Assembly: GCA_030706735.1 (NCBI GenBank)
Contig: JAUZNZ010000006.1
Span: 111,683-175,682 of the forward strand
Direction of reading: 5' to 3'
From: Bacteroidota bacterium
Lineage (GTDB): Bacteria > Bacteroidota > Bacteroidia > Chitinophagales > Chitinophagaceae
Length of the DNA: 64,000 nt
Below, piece after piece: positions 31,652-41,337 of this stretch; the stretch's first letter is position 1, and each line of letters starts with the position of its first letter. The notes beneath the pieces are model-generated. The model worked only from the letters and a program-made list of their open reading frames with translations. It ran no database searches and had not been told where the DNA came from. Position numbers and translations under genes: made by a program.

Positions 31652-32797
31652 CTACCATTTCAACTCGATCTTCCGGCCAGTTCTCACCGCTTCGTAGATC
31701 GCATCGATGATCTTCATGTCTTTTACGCCTTCTTCCCCGTCGACGGGAACGATGGGCTGTTTGCCCTGGAGGATAATATCGGACATTTCTTCCATCTGAA
31801 CGGTCTGGTGGGTCACGTGCGGCTGGTTCAACGGGCCCCTGCTCGTACGTCCCTGAATGGGTCCATAACCGGTAGCAGGTAGGAGCTCGGCATATCCTCC
31901 GGTTCCGTCCAGGAAAAAGCGATCCAGGTCATTCATCGCATACGTCGACAGACAGCTGGCGACCGCCCCGCCGGGGAAGCCAAACTGGAACTGGATCGTC
32001 TCATCGACCCCCTCCCTGAATTTTTGCGGATTTGTCTTTGTCTCTTCGGCAGTAACCCATATGGGGTTCTCGCCGACCATGTAACGGGATCCATTGACCG
32101 AATAGATCCCGATATCCATCATGGATCCTCCACCGGACAGCGCCTTGTTCAAACGCCATTGGCCCGGGTCGCCGATCGTAAAGCCAGACAATCCCTGAAA
32201 GAACATGATCCTGCCCAATTCACCGGCTTTTCGCATACGGATAATCTCGAGAGTCTTTGGTTCGAAGTGCATGCGATAGCCGATGAGCAGCTTTACACCG
32301 GCAGCCTTGCAGGCATCGACCATCTCCTGCCCTTCTTTTGCATTGATGGCCATCGGTTTCTCGCAAATGACGTGCTTACCGGCCTTCGCGACGCGAATTA
32401 CTTCGTCATGGTGGAGGGCATTCGGGGTAATAACGTACACCGCGTCGATATCAGGGTTATTCCTGATCGCGTCGAAATTTTCGTAGTTATAACAATTCTT
32501 GTCGGGGATATTGTACTTCGCCTGCCAGTTCTTTATCTTCGAGGGCGTTCCGCTGATCACTCCAACCAGCCTGGCCTTCCTGCAATCCTGCATTGCCCTG
32601 GCCACAATGCCGCCGTAGTTCCCCAGGCCCATGATGGCCACGCGCAAGACCGGGCCATCATACGGAACATCCGTGGGTTGATCGCCTGCCCGCGGTTTGC
32701 CGGGGTCCGTAGAACTAGCTGGGCTCAGTTCGGGTATGAAGGCGAGGGCCAAAGCGGAAGCGCCGAGCTTCTGCAGGAATTTTCGACGTGTGTTCAT
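31652..32797 (-). CDS. Gfo/Idh/MocA family oxidoreductase with Tat-type signal
   Basis: The 381-residue protein starts MNTRRKFLQKLGASALALAF, a twin-arginine export signal. The NAD(P)-binding motif is IMGLGNYGGIVARAM, the family's catalytic-site motif is ICEKPMAINAKEGQ, and GGGSMMDIGIYSVNG is the usual dimer and substrate region. Such enzymes oxidise or reduce sugars and inositols; periplasmic, Tat-exported members (glucose-fructose-oxidoreductase-like) carry their cofactor folded. The substrate is unknown. It is divergent from the RraA-like gene. Confidence 0.88.
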   Translation of the reverse strand: MNTRRKFLQKLGASALALAFIPELSPASSTDPGKPRAGDQPTDVPYDGPVLRVAIMGLGNYGGIVARAMQDCRKARLVGVISGTPSKIKNWQAKYNIPDKNCYNYENFDAIRNNPDIDAVYVITPNALHHDEVIRVAKAGKHVICEKPMAINAKEGQEMVDACKAAGVKLLIGYRMHFEPKTLEIIRMRKAGELGRIMFFQGLSGFTIGDPGQWRLNKALSGGGSMMDIGIYSVNGSRYMVGENPIWVTAEETKTNPQKFREGVDETIQFQFGFPGGAVASCLSTYAMNDLDRFFLDGTGGYAELLPATGYGPIQGRTSRGPLNQPHVTHQTVQMEEMSDIILQGKQPIVPVDGEEGVKDMKIIDAIYEAVRTGRKIELKW

Positions 32798-32894
32798 GGC
32801 AGCTGGGTTTGCAATAAAAATAGACTTTTTTTAGTACTTTGTTTGAATATGGTCAAATTGCCACCCGCATCAACACATAAAAAGGCAAGTCAAT

Positions 32895-33827
32895 ATGAAA
32901 AATAAATTCCTTTTGGTTACCGCACTGATCCTGGGCTCGCTCCTGTCCCGGGCGCAACGGGTAGGTTCGACGCCCGAATACGTGATCGCCCTGACCTCCC
33001 AATGGAAAGGAGAGCGCAGTCCCGACGGAAGGCCCAGGGTATCCGATTCGCTGTTGGAGCGGCTGAAAAAAATATCGTTGGAAGACGTTTGGGGCGTTTT
33101 ACGGAACAAGGGTTATCAGAACCAGTTCGAGGGCGACTGGCAGGTCATCCATCCGGACAGCGTTATGACCGGACGTGTTGTGACGGCGCAGTATATGCCT
33201 TCGAGGCCGGACCTGATCGATGTGGTGAAGTCAGAGGGGAAGGCGGAAGGACGTGCACAGCAGGGCGGCACCAATTCCTGGCCGATCGATATCCTTGTCG
33301 ACGGAGACGTGTATGTCGCCGATGGCTATTTGAAGATGGCTGACGGCACGCTGATCGGGGATAACCTCGGGAACGCCATTTATGCCAAAAGTCATCGCGG
33401 CGTGATCTTCTACGGATCGGTCCGGGATGTGGCAGGACTTGAAGAGATCCAGGGTTTCAACGGGTGGATAAAAGGATCCGACCCTTCCTATATCCAGCAA
33501 ATGATGCTGACTTCGATCAATGCACCAATCCGGGTCGGGCGCGCCGTCGTCCTGCCGGGAGACGTCGTGCTGGCGACGAGATATGGAACGATCTTCATAC
33601 CGGCCTACCTTTGCCAGGAGGTGGTCGTTACCTCGGAAGTCACTGAATTGAGGGATGAGTTTGGCCATCAGCGTTTGCGGGAAAAAAAATACCTGGCGGG
33701 CCAGATCGACAGCAAATGGACCGAAGAGATCAGGAAAGACTTTCTGGACTGGCTGCACAATTATCCCGGTAAGCTGCCCATGACCAAGAAGGAATTAGAC
33801 GATTATCTGAAAGAACGCAATTACTGA
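32895..33827 (+). CDS. Exported RraA-like protein
   Basis: The 310-residue protein has a signal peptide (MKNKFLLVTALILGSLLSRAQ) and then the RraA fold (RNase E inhibitor / HMG-CHA aldolase): DGDVYVADG, GDNLGNAIYAKS, GSVRDVAGLEE and PGDVVLA. The arginine and aspartate of GSVRD match the usual metal/substrate site. RraA proteins are normally cytoplasmic; the signal peptide makes this one periplasmic, so an aldolase or isomerase-like activity is more likely than RNase E control. It is longer than RraA (about 160-230) owing to N- and C-terminal additions. Confidence 0.75.
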   Translation: MKNKFLLVTALILGSLLSRAQRVGSTPEYVIALTSQWKGERSPDGRPRVSDSLLERLKKISLEDVWGVLRNKGYQNQFEGDWQVIHPDSVMTGRVVTAQYMPSRPDLIDVVKSEGKAEGRAQQGGTNSWPIDILVDGDVYVADGYLKMADGTLIGDNLGNAIYAKSHRGVIFYGSVRDVAGLEEIQGFNGWIKGSDPSYIQQMMLTSINAPIRVGRAVVLPGDVVLATRYGTIFIPAYLCQEVVVTSEVTELRDEFGHQRLREKKYLAGQIDSKWTEEIRKDFLDWLHNYPGKLPMTKKELDDYLKERNY

Positions 33828-33975
33828 GGGTTGAAAATGATTCCCTATATTGGAAATAGGCCCAAAAATGGAAATACTGGAACATGGGCTGCCATATAAA
33901 ATATTGATTACATGTAATTTATGATTCGGAACGGGAATTGAAAGCCATCGGTACAACAGATCCAACACCTTAGAT

Positions 33976-35208
33976 ATGTACCGAACGCGAACGATAACCC
34001 TCATCTTGTCCACCCTGGCACTTAAATACAGTGTGGCGCAGACGCACGTCCAAACGACCACCCTTTTTCAGACGACGACTGCATCTACTATCAGCAAGGC
34101 ATTTGGCGCCGCCAGCACTACCGGCAACCTGATCGTCGTGCATCTCGACTGGGACGGCCAGACCAGACATATCAATACCGTTACGGACAATAAGGGCAAC
34201 ACGTACCATAAGATAAACGGGTCTACAAATTGGAACGGAGCCAATTATAGGGCCGAGCTTTGGTACGCCTACAACATCACGGGCGGAGCGGTACTTACGG
34301 TCTCAGCGACCCTTTCGGGCGCCCCTACCAGTTTTTCTCAAATTTATATCAGTGAATACTCTGGAATTGCAAAGACCATTGATCCGCTGGATCAGAATTC
34401 GGTAACAACCGGGAATGCGGCAGCTGTCAACAGTGGATCGAAGACCCCTACCTATGCCAATGAACTAATCTATGGTGCAAGCATCGGAGCATCGGGGACG
34501 TTGACCACAGGCGGTGGATTTACCAATCGTTCGACGGCCAATTCGAACATCATCGAAGACAAGACGGTCACGACGATTGGTTCTTACAATACAGCATTCA
34601 CCAGCGCAGGGGGCAACTGGATTGCCCAAATGGCGAGCTTTATCACGACCAATGCGATCCTCCCCGTGGAATTCTCGTCCTTCACCACGCAAAGCAGCCA
34701 TGATCATATCCTATTGCAATGGACAACTGCTTCGGAACGTAACAATGACTATTTTACTGTCGAAAGAAGCGATAACGGTTCGGAATGGCAGGCCGTCGGA
34801 ATAGTGAAGAGCGCAGGTAATTCGGATATGCCTCAAAGTTATTCTTGCGAGGTCGATGAGACGAATGCCCCCTATTCCGATTTCCGCATCCGACAAACCG
34901 ATCTGGACGGAAGATCCATCTATTCGAAGACCATTCAGGTGAATAATGGCAATCGGGATCAGGCAACCGTAATCATTTACTCGAACCCGACAAACGGCCA
35001 CTCTCTTTCCGGCAAAGCCAGCTTTAAGACCGGAGGGACATTCACGATAGCTATTTTTGATATGGGAGGAAAGATGGTCGGCCGAAGCGTCGCCAATCAA
35101 CCCATGTTTACCGTTAACTTCACGCACTGTCTGCCACCGGGTGTCTATTGCGCAAGGTTTTCCTCATCCGGATACTCTGCCTCCACGAGCTTTTTGGTGA
35201 ACGATTAG
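33976..35208 (+). CDS. Secreted protein with type IX sorting domain
   Basis: The 410-residue protein has a signal-like N terminus (residues 3-22, ending in YSVAQ), a beta-sandwich region resembling conserved Bacteroidota surface modules (LIVVHLDWDGQTRHINTV ... WYAYNITGGAVLTVSATLSG) and a C-terminal sorting domain (EFSSFTTQSSHDHILLQWTT, then VIIYSNPTNGHSL ... GVYCARFSSSGYSASTSFLV). It is probably exported by the type IX system. No catalytic site was seen. It lies in a convergent position with the GH35 gene, which ends 2 bases away. Confidence 0.75.
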   Translation: MYRTRTITLILSTLALKYSVAQTHVQTTTLFQTTTASTISKAFGAASTTGNLIVVHLDWDGQTRHINTVTDNKGNTYHKINGSTNWNGANYRAELWYAYNITGGAVLTVSATLSGAPTSFSQIYISEYSGIAKTIDPLDQNSVTTGNAAAVNSGSKTPTYANELIYGASIGASGTLTTGGGFTNRSTANSNIIEDKTVTTIGSYNTAFTSAGGNWIAQMASFITTNAILPVEFSSFTTQSSHDHILLQWTTASERNNDYFTVERSDNGSEWQAVGIVKSAGNSDMPQSYSCEVDETNAPYSDFRIRQTDLDGRSIYSKTIQVNNGNRDQATVIIYSNPTNGHSLSGKASFKTGGTFTIAIFDMGGKMVGRSVANQPMFTVNFTHCLPPGVYCARFSSSGYSASTSFLVND

Positions 35209-35209
35209 T

Positions 35210-36835
35210 TCAGCGGGAGATCAGGGTCATTTGCAATACCGCCGGCGTTGCCCCAAACCGTGGTCCTCCCCAATCCGTCTCATCGCCGTTAAGTATGCGG
35301 AGCATTTTAAATCTTCCATTTTCAAAGCGCCCCTCTTCCACCTTCAGGTATTGCCATGCTTTGCCGGCACCAGGGCCGGCGGGTTTAAAGCTGATGCGAC
35401 AAAGCGTGCCCATAACGATGAATTTGTTCTCTTCCAGTTGAACGACCATTAATTTCCCGGTCGGCCTGGCATTGCTGTGCATCGCGTCTCCGCGCCCGGT
35501 ACCAAACGATATAACGGCCTGCCATGCGCCGAGGTCGATTTGTTGGGTGGCCTGGTCCTCCCGCTCCACCACGCTCCTGATCTTGCCTTCGAAGCCCCAT
35601 GCCGCCAATTCCCTCATCATTGGGGCAGCCATGGCGTATTCCTGCGCAAAAGGTTTGAGTCGCTCAACCATTTCGGCTGTCGTGGCTCCATGCCCATTAT
35701 CATCTATTCCGAATGGAGAAAAGCCGATGCCACCCCGGGCAATCACCTCGTACAAATACCTGGCATTTTCGGCCATAAGCCCGGCCTCAGGCACAAATAG
35801 CGGATTATCCGGTCGATCGTACAGATCTAAAACCTTTATTATTCTTTCACTACCCGAAAGGTAGATGTCCGGCGCCAGCAGGTCTACGGCCGGCGCAGCG
35901 ACCTTCCAGATCGGAATAACATTATCCGTAGGTCCTCCGCTTTCATAAGTTGTTGCGCTGGGGTTGGTGAGCGGGTCCCTCAGTGCGGCATTTACATACA
36001 GGGGCAACGGGTACTCGGCTTTCCCCGCCTCAGCGACCCGCCCAACGAACCGGGCGACCGACCACGCATGGAAATATTCATCGGCCCTGTCGCCGAAAAC
36101 CTGTTGCCAGGTCCCTGCGGACCCGACGGGTACATGCAGCGACTCAAGCACTTTAGGAGCAAGGAGTTGAGACGGGACCGGCCCTTCAAAGCTTATTTGA
36201 GCGAGCGACGAGTAGTCACGAACGCTATCCCAGGCGCCGGATTCATTCTCCACCTGGACCATGATCACCGTATGCTGCCTGTCAGCTGATCTTAAGTATC
36301 GCATTACAGCCGAAAAAGCCTTTCGGTCGGCTTCCAGGGTGGCTTCTGAAAGGGGAGAGGGGGAGTCTATCGGCTTCCCGCTCCTGCCTGTAATATTGGG
36401 GTATTTCGCTGCATCCCGTTTCATCCATTCCGGCATATAATGGTTACTGCCATTTTTCCAGGTCGCAAACCAGAGTAACACAAGGTGCACATGGTGTCGC
36501 CGCGTTTGGTTGAGCAGGGTGTCGATAAGTGAATGATCAAATTTCCCAGGTTGCGGCTCGACCTGTTCCCAATAGATAGGAACTTCAAGGGTATTGGCGT
36601 GCATTATCTCCAGTGCCGACCAAACCTGCGGCAGCATCGCGGGCCATCCGCTCGAATTATGTGCCTGCCCTCCAAGGATAAAAAAGGGCTTGCCCTCGAC
36701 CAACAACGCATGCCGGCCGTTCTTTTCGATGATTACCGGCATCCTGTCCGATGCGGATTGACCGAAAGCATGGCTTGCAAGGCCCAGAAATAAGGCTGCA
36801 TTAATAAGAAAAGTACTCGGGAGTTTATTCTGCAT
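35210..36835 (-). CDS. GH35-type beta-galactosidase, DUF5597 subfamily
   Basis: The 541-residue exported enzyme has a signal peptide (MQNKLPSTFLINAALFLGLASHAFGQ) and a TIM-barrel glycoside hydrolase domain. The acid/base is probably Glu198 in VQVENES and the nucleophile Glu350 in LFVPEAG. The WE(Q)VEPQPGKFD segment and the C-terminal beta domain match the GH35 group with a DUF5597 tail. It probably removes beta-galactose from plant or microbial glycans in the periplasm; the exact substrate is unknown. Confidence 0.85.
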   Translation of the reverse strand: MQNKLPSTFLINAALFLGLASHAFGQSASDRMPVIIEKNGRHALLVEGKPFFILGGQAHNSSGWPAMLPQVWSALEIMHANTLEVPIYWEQVEPQPGKFDHSLIDTLLNQTRRHHVHLVLLWFATWKNGSNHYMPEWMKRDAAKYPNITGRSGKPIDSPSPLSEATLEADRKAFSAVMRYLRSADRQHTVIMVQVENESGAWDSVRDYSSLAQISFEGPVPSQLLAPKVLESLHVPVGSAGTWQQVFGDRADEYFHAWSVARFVGRVAEAGKAEYPLPLYVNAALRDPLTNPSATTYESGGPTDNVIPIWKVAAPAVDLLAPDIYLSGSERIIKVLDLYDRPDNPLFVPEAGLMAENARYLYEVIARGGIGFSPFGIDDNGHGATTAEMVERLKPFAQEYAMAAPMMRELAAWGFEGKIRSVVEREDQATQQIDLGAWQAVISFGTGRGDAMHSNARPTGKLMVVQLEENKFIVMGTLCRISFKPAGPGAGKAWQYLKVEEGRFENGRFKMLRILNGDETDWGGPRFGATPAVLQMTLISR

Positions 36836-37012
36836 ATGGCTATGTGATTAATCCCTGTCCGTCAAAGAAGAAGGACCGGAATGAATGTAGTCAATAAATA
36901 TAATGTCGCAAAAACACCTTTTTTTGTCGGTTTAACCCCGCCGGCATTACGTCTTGCTTTCGCATCTTTGAACTGTTTTCAAGGACAATCTTCTCATTTA
37001 AAAATACATTTT

Positions 37013-37438
37013 ATGACAAAGTTAAATTGCTACCTGAATTTTCAAGGCACTTCAGAAGAGGCCTTCAATTTTTACAAGGACATTTTTGGGGGGGAGTTCT
37101 CTACCGTCATGCGCTTCAAGGATGTGCCCGTGTTTCCCGGGAAAGAAAAGTTGAACGAGGCGGAATTGAATAAGATGATGCACATCGCCTTGCCGATCGG
37201 CGACAATGTGCTGATGGCGACGGATATGCTGGAAAGCCAGGGCCAGCAGGTCAAAACCGGAAACAGCTCCACCCTATCTGTGCATCCGGACAGCAAACCG
37301 GAAGCAGATCGATTATATAAGGAGTTGTCTCAAGGGGGAAAGGCTCATGTGCCCATGACCGACATGTTTTGGGGTTATTGGGGGATGTTGACTGACAAGT
37401 ATGGAGTCCAGTGGATGGTTAATTATCAAAAGCAATAA
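37013..37438 (+). CDS. VOC family protein (PhnB-like)
   Basis: The 141-residue protein begins MTKLNCYLNFQGTSEEAFNFY and carries the beta-alpha-beta-beta-beta units of the glyoxalase/PhnB superfamily, with the typical FYKDIFGGEF and MTDMFWGYWGMLTDKYGVQW ends. Such proteins bind small molecules or metals; many have no known substrate. The start at 37013 fits the family, while an upstream ATG at 36881 adds unrelated sequence. Confidence 0.9.
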   Translation: MTKLNCYLNFQGTSEEAFNFYKDIFGGEFSTVMRFKDVPVFPGKEKLNEAELNKMMHIALPIGDNVLMATDMLESQGQQVKTGNSSTLSVHPDSKPEADRLYKELSQGGKAHVPMTDMFWGYWGMLTDKYGVQWMVNYQKQ

Positions 37439-37712
37439 GTTGCCCGCGACCGTGCCGGCCATGGCGGTTAGACCTATTGATTCCCGACGCGTCGACCGCG
37501 TCCGGCATGGTTATTTTACAAGCATTTCCCGTCAGGTAGGTCATTCCCTCACCGTATCCAGATTTTAAGGCTGAAAATCAACGCAATAGGTGATCGGCAG
37601 CCTGCATCGGCCGCCGCAAGCGAAGCGTATGCGGGGAATCCCCTACCCAATATGGCAGAAGATCTCTTTCGGCAACGATTAAACTGGATATACAGTAAGA
37701 CTAATAAAAAGT

Positions 37713-38630
37713 ATGAAAGCAAAGGACAGCATCTCCGCGATCGTTCTGGCCACTTTAGTTTTTGGTCAGGTTGCCAATGGCCAATCGCCGGACTCAACCT
37801 TAACCCGATCCCGGGACTCGTCAGGGAAAACATCCCCGGTGTCGCCGGCAAGCCCCAGGCGCTACCACGTCAACTATGTCACCGGGAGCATGATCATCGC
37901 CGTAGGGCTCGGGACCGACGCCTTTGCCGTCAGCCGGATAAAGAACAAGCCTGGTCTGACGGACGCGGAATTACAAGCTTTGAACCCTGACGCCGTCAAT
38001 TCTTTTGACAGATGGGCTTTGCATCAGGATCCAAGCGGCTATCGCAACTATAGCAAGCTGTCGGATCTCATCGAACCCCCTCTATTCATTATCCTGCCGG
38101 CGTTACTCGGACTCGATAAAAAAATTCCCAAGAAAGAGTGGATGGACATCCTTTTTATGTATCTGGAGGGGCATACCATTACATTTACGTTTTACAATTA
38201 TAGCTGGCTGGGACCCACCGCCCACGACAGGTTCAGGCCTCTTACGTATTACACGCAGCTTCCTGTGGCCGATCGAAAGGACGGGGGAAATCGAAACTCG
38301 TTCTATAGCGGTCATACCGCGTCCGTGGCGTTCACCACATTCTTTGTTACCAAAGTATATTGCGACTACCATCCGGATTTGGGCGCTTCCAAATATCTTT
38401 TATATACCGCTGCATTGATCCCGCCGGTGATCATGGGATATTTTCGCGTTAGGTCGCTGGCGCACTTCCCTACTGACGACCTGGTCGGCTTATCGTTAGG
38501 GGCGGTGATCGGTGTTGTACTACCCGCAATGCACAAGGCCAATTACAAAGGCGTTACCCTCGACCTCTTCTCTACCCCTGATGCAACGGGCGTGAGCCTT
38601 TGCTGGAAATTGCCGGTTCACAGGCCTTAA
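37713..38630 (+). CDS. PAP2-family membrane phosphatase
   Basis: The 305-residue protein has a signal-like N terminus and the phosphatidic acid phosphatase type 2 motifs: an altered first motif near KKIPKKEW, then SFYSGHTASVAF (second motif) and RVRSLAHFPTDDLVG (third motif, with R and H). These residues form the PAP2 active site for lipid phosphates such as undecaprenyl pyrophosphate. Several membrane-like segments are present. The natural substrate is not deducible. Confidence 0.8.
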   Translation: MKAKDSISAIVLATLVFGQVANGQSPDSTLTRSRDSSGKTSPVSPASPRRYHVNYVTGSMIIAVGLGTDAFAVSRIKNKPGLTDAELQALNPDAVNSFDRWALHQDPSGYRNYSKLSDLIEPPLFIILPALLGLDKKIPKKEWMDILFMYLEGHTITFTFYNYSWLGPTAHDRFRPLTYYTQLPVADRKDGGNRNSFYSGHTASVAFTTFFVTKVYCDYHPDLGASKYLLYTAALIPPVIMGYFRVRSLAHFPTDDLVGLSLGAVIGVVLPAMHKANYKGVTLDLFSTPDATGVSLCWKLPVHRP

Positions 38631-38704
38631 AGGTTCACCTGAGGACTGCATTTCCGCAGTTCTTCCATTGTTTCTATATTTGCGGATACCATCAACCTTC
38701 TGCA

Positions 38705-39499
38705 ATGAGAAACGAATATCTATCTGCCATCGGTCGTATTTTCTTTGGTTTAGCTATAGCCGCAATGGGATTGCTGACCATTTATTACAAGGATTTCCCC
38801 TATATGCTAATCCCTCCAAAGCATATCTGGTTGAATGATCATATCCTATCGGTATATATTTCCGGCGCTTTGTTGGCGCTGGCCGGCGGATGCATTTTGT
38901 TCAGAAAACAAACCATGCCCGTTTCTCTCCTGCTGGGAACAGTCTTGCTGCTGGTTTTCCTATTTTACTTTATCCCCTATGAATTGTTCGCGTCCTCCAA
39001 TTATATGCATTTTGGAGCTTGGGAAAATGCGGCCAAAGAATTGGCATTGTCCGGCGGCGCATTTGTCATGGCAGGTTGCTTTTCCGCTAAGAGCGAAAGC
39101 CCTTTCATCCGATCATTGGGGAAGCTGAGTTTTCTCGGGCCCATCCTCTTTTCCCTCACGATCATCAGTTTCTCGATCGATCATTTTCTATACGCTGAAC
39201 AAGCGGCAGGTTATGTTCCGTCATGGATATCGAACCCCGTGTTCTGGATCTATTTCGCAGGCGTGCCCTTACTAGGTTCCGGCCTTGGGATCCTCCTAAA
39301 GATCAAGCCCAGGTTAATGGCTACACTATTAGGTATCATGATCCTAATCTGGGTAATTATTCTCCATATACCTAAGTCGGTAGCCGCTCCATTCGCTGAA
39401 AATGGGGGCGAGATCATCAGCGCATTTCTGGCACTCGCTTATTGCGGCATTGCTTTTGTCATTGCCGGGTGCAGGACCGAGAGGACGCAAGGCGCCTGA
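38705..39499 (+). CDS. Hypothetical membrane protein
   Basis: The 264-residue protein has about seven or eight membrane segments and no obvious catalytic residues; it resembles DoxX-like or small conserved membrane proteins in character only. The ATG at 38705 starts MRNEYLSAIGRIFFG; a longer frame from 38600 overlaps the previous gene. A TATATTTG box at 38675-38682 fits a -7 element, but no TTG is found at the right distance. Confidence 0.6.
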   Translation: MRNEYLSAIGRIFFGLAIAAMGLLTIYYKDFPYMLIPPKHIWLNDHILSVYISGALLALAGGCILFRKQTMPVSLLLGTVLLLVFLFYFIPYELFASSNYMHFGAWENAAKELALSGGAFVMAGCFSAKSESPFIRSLGKLSFLGPILFSLTIISFSIDHFLYAEQAAGYVPSWISNPVFWIYFAGVPLLGSGLGILLKIKPRLMATLLGIMILIWVIILHIPKSVAAPFAENGGEIISAFLALAYCGIAFVIAGCRTERTQGA

Positions 39500-39569
39500 G
39501 GATAACGTAACTTTCGTACTATTGACATTTCGATGGCGCCTGCGGTATCTTGCGGGAAAATGATGTGCC

Positions 39570-40937
39570 ATGCGCCGTGCAGTTGTATTGATGTTCATTG
39601 CCTTTCTGTTGAATGGATGCAAAAAGTCGCATTCTGACCCCGCGACCATTACGATCCCTGATCTGCCTCCGGCGGTAACGGCAGTGGGCACACCGATAGC
39701 CAGCCCGGTGACCAAAACCATCGGGCCGGGCGGAGGTACGGTCTTGAGTGCGGATGGACGTATCGAACTGAGCTTGCCTGTAAATGCGCTGGCAGCAAAC
39801 ACCGACATTACCATCCAGCCCGTCACCAACACAGCCCCGAATGGCTCCGGGGTGTCGTATCATCTGATGCCGGACGGAACCAAGTTTAATGTTCCTGTTA
39901 CATTGACCTTCCATTACTCAGCGGCCGACGTAAATGGCACCCTGCCTGTATTATTCTATATCGCCTTTCAGGACAGTTCCGGGATCTGGCAAGCCGATTT
40001 CAAAAATCGGAAGGTGGATACGGCCGCGAAGACGGCCAGCCTTTCTATCCGCCATTTCAGCTTTTGGAGCCTGGGGAGCCAACTCTATATGTTTGCCTCC
40101 CCGCCTCAGGTTTCGGAAAATGAACAGAGCAACCTGGGTATCGTCATTGTCAACGACGAGGGAGATCCCGGGGTGAATTCGACCGGCGAATTCGGACTTT
40201 CATCCCTGCCGGCCGTAACGCCGGTGCCCGGCAGTGTCGCCAGCAACTGGGCAATAAATGGCATCCGAAACGGAAACTCACAGGTTGGAACGCTTTCCGG
40301 ATCGGAAAGCGCGGAGACCTATACCGCTCCGGGGACCATCTCACAGGAGCACATGGTCCAAGCTTCGGCTACCCTGACCTATCCGATGAAAGGATGGAGT
40401 AATGGAAAAGCTGTTATGCAAACCAATAAGTTCATCCTGTTTACCGACATCAACCTTCTGCCCCGCAAAATGTCATTCAAGGTTGATGTTTTGCTTCAGA
40501 TCATCAATACCAGCGAGGTGTATAATGATCTTTACAGTGATGGCGCTAGTTTCCAGGTCGACCTGGATCATGGCAAGGTGACCGTTGGGCATTTTTCCAA
40601 CGAGCAGCCCAATGTAACCCCTCCCACCGGCAGTTATGGACTCATCCAAGCCACCTGGACAAATGATGGGACGGGATTAGTCAATATTACCCAGGGGTTG
40701 GGGGTTTTTGAACCGACGACAGATACCATTGCCGTTTACCTGGCCCATACGGGCACCGTTACGCCCATCTGGAAAACAAAGGACATATCGACCGGCATTA
40801 CCAGTACGTACGGCGGAGAAGCAGTACCTGGTTATCCTTCCGGCCTGTTTATCATCGCCAGGGATTCTGTCCAGGAAGGCGGCTATTCGAATGGTGGAAC
40901 GCTTTCCGCGACCTGGACGATCACGCCGATACATTGA
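39570..40937 (+). CDS. Lipoprotein with ZU5-like domain
   Basis: The 455-residue protein starts MRRAVVLMFIAFLLNGCKKS, a lipoprotein signal. An N-terminal ZU5-like region follows (IGPGGGTVLSADGRIELSLP, then a VPVTLTFHY strand), a domain found in Bacteroidota surface lipoproteins, and then about 280 residues of beta-rich sequence without recognised motifs. It is probably anchored in the outer membrane. It is the last host gene before the mobile island on the left. Confidence 0.65.
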   Translation: MRRAVVLMFIAFLLNGCKKSHSDPATITIPDLPPAVTAVGTPIASPVTKTIGPGGGTVLSADGRIELSLPVNALAANTDITIQPVTNTAPNGSGVSYHLMPDGTKFNVPVTLTFHYSAADVNGTLPVLFYIAFQDSSGIWQADFKNRKVDTAAKTASLSIRHFSFWSLGSQLYMFASPPQVSENEQSNLGIVIVNDEGDPGVNSTGEFGLSSLPAVTPVPGSVASNWAINGIRNGNSQVGTLSGSESAETYTAPGTISQEHMVQASATLTYPMKGWSNGKAVMQTNKFILFTDINLLPRKMSFKVDVLLQIINTSEVYNDLYSDGASFQVDLDHGKVTVGHFSNEQPNVTPPTGSYGLIQATWTNDGTGLVNITQGLGVFEPTTDTIAVYLAHTGTVTPIWKTKDISTGITSTYGGEAVPGYPSGLFIIARDSVQEGGYSNGGTLSATWTITPIH

Positions 40938-40975
40938 TCTTTTTCAGCTTTTTTGCCGAACACGGCCATCGATCC

Positions 40976-41005
40976 TAAAAAACAAAAACCTCCGCATCGC
41001 GGAGG
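40976..41005 (-). terminator. Terminator-like hairpin, minus strand
   Basis: CCTCCGC (40989-40995) and GCGGAGG (40999-41005) form a seven-base-pair stem; on the minus strand it is followed by TTTTTGTTTTTT. No leftward gene ends just before it in this window, so it may belong to a host gene that the island cut off. Confidence 0.6.
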
Positions 41006-41084
41006 CATTGCCAAACTATGTGTCGCCCTGGCAGGACAATTCTCGAACCGGTTTGTCGATGATTTGAGGCGATTAGCCAATCTA

Positions 41085-41124
41085 GCGGTCTGAAAACGAA
41101 TGTTTTCGGCCGCTTTTTTATTTT
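41085..41124 (+). terminator. Terminator-like hairpin, plus strand
   Basis: A 28-base hairpin (41085-41112, GCGG/CCGC outer pairs and AAAAC/GTTTT inner pairs with G-T wobbles) is followed by TTTTTTATTTT. It sits between the last host lipoprotein gene and the first island gene. Confidence 0.6.
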
Positions 41125-41337
41125 CGCCCGCCAAGCCCCCAAAAGTTAAAGAAATGTTAGACGCTACCGGAAAAGGCTACGTCAAACGGCCAAAAAAGGG
41201 AGGTCGCCCGTTGGGGTTGCGCGTTGGGGGGCTCCCTCCCCGGTTCTCCGGCTTTCCTCCCCCGCAAAAGGTCGAAGGCTACGCGGTGGAAAGGCATGTC
41301 CCAAATGAAATTTTTGAAAACCATAAATATTACAATC

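Larger units (their letters stand above)
40938..41337. other. Gene-free stretch at the left edge of the island
   Basis: The 400 bases hold a hairpin with a minus-strand T-tract (40976-41005), a hairpin with a plus-strand T-tract (41085-41124) and no convincing gene. The frame 41100-41381 is compositionally unlike a protein. The host-to-island junction probably lies here, but I cannot fix the att core. Confidence 0.5.

Noticed and set aside
41020..41090. Possible tRNA or tRNA fragment on the minus strand
   Set aside because: Only a GGTTCGA motif and a short stem fit; acceptor and anticodon arms cannot be formed.
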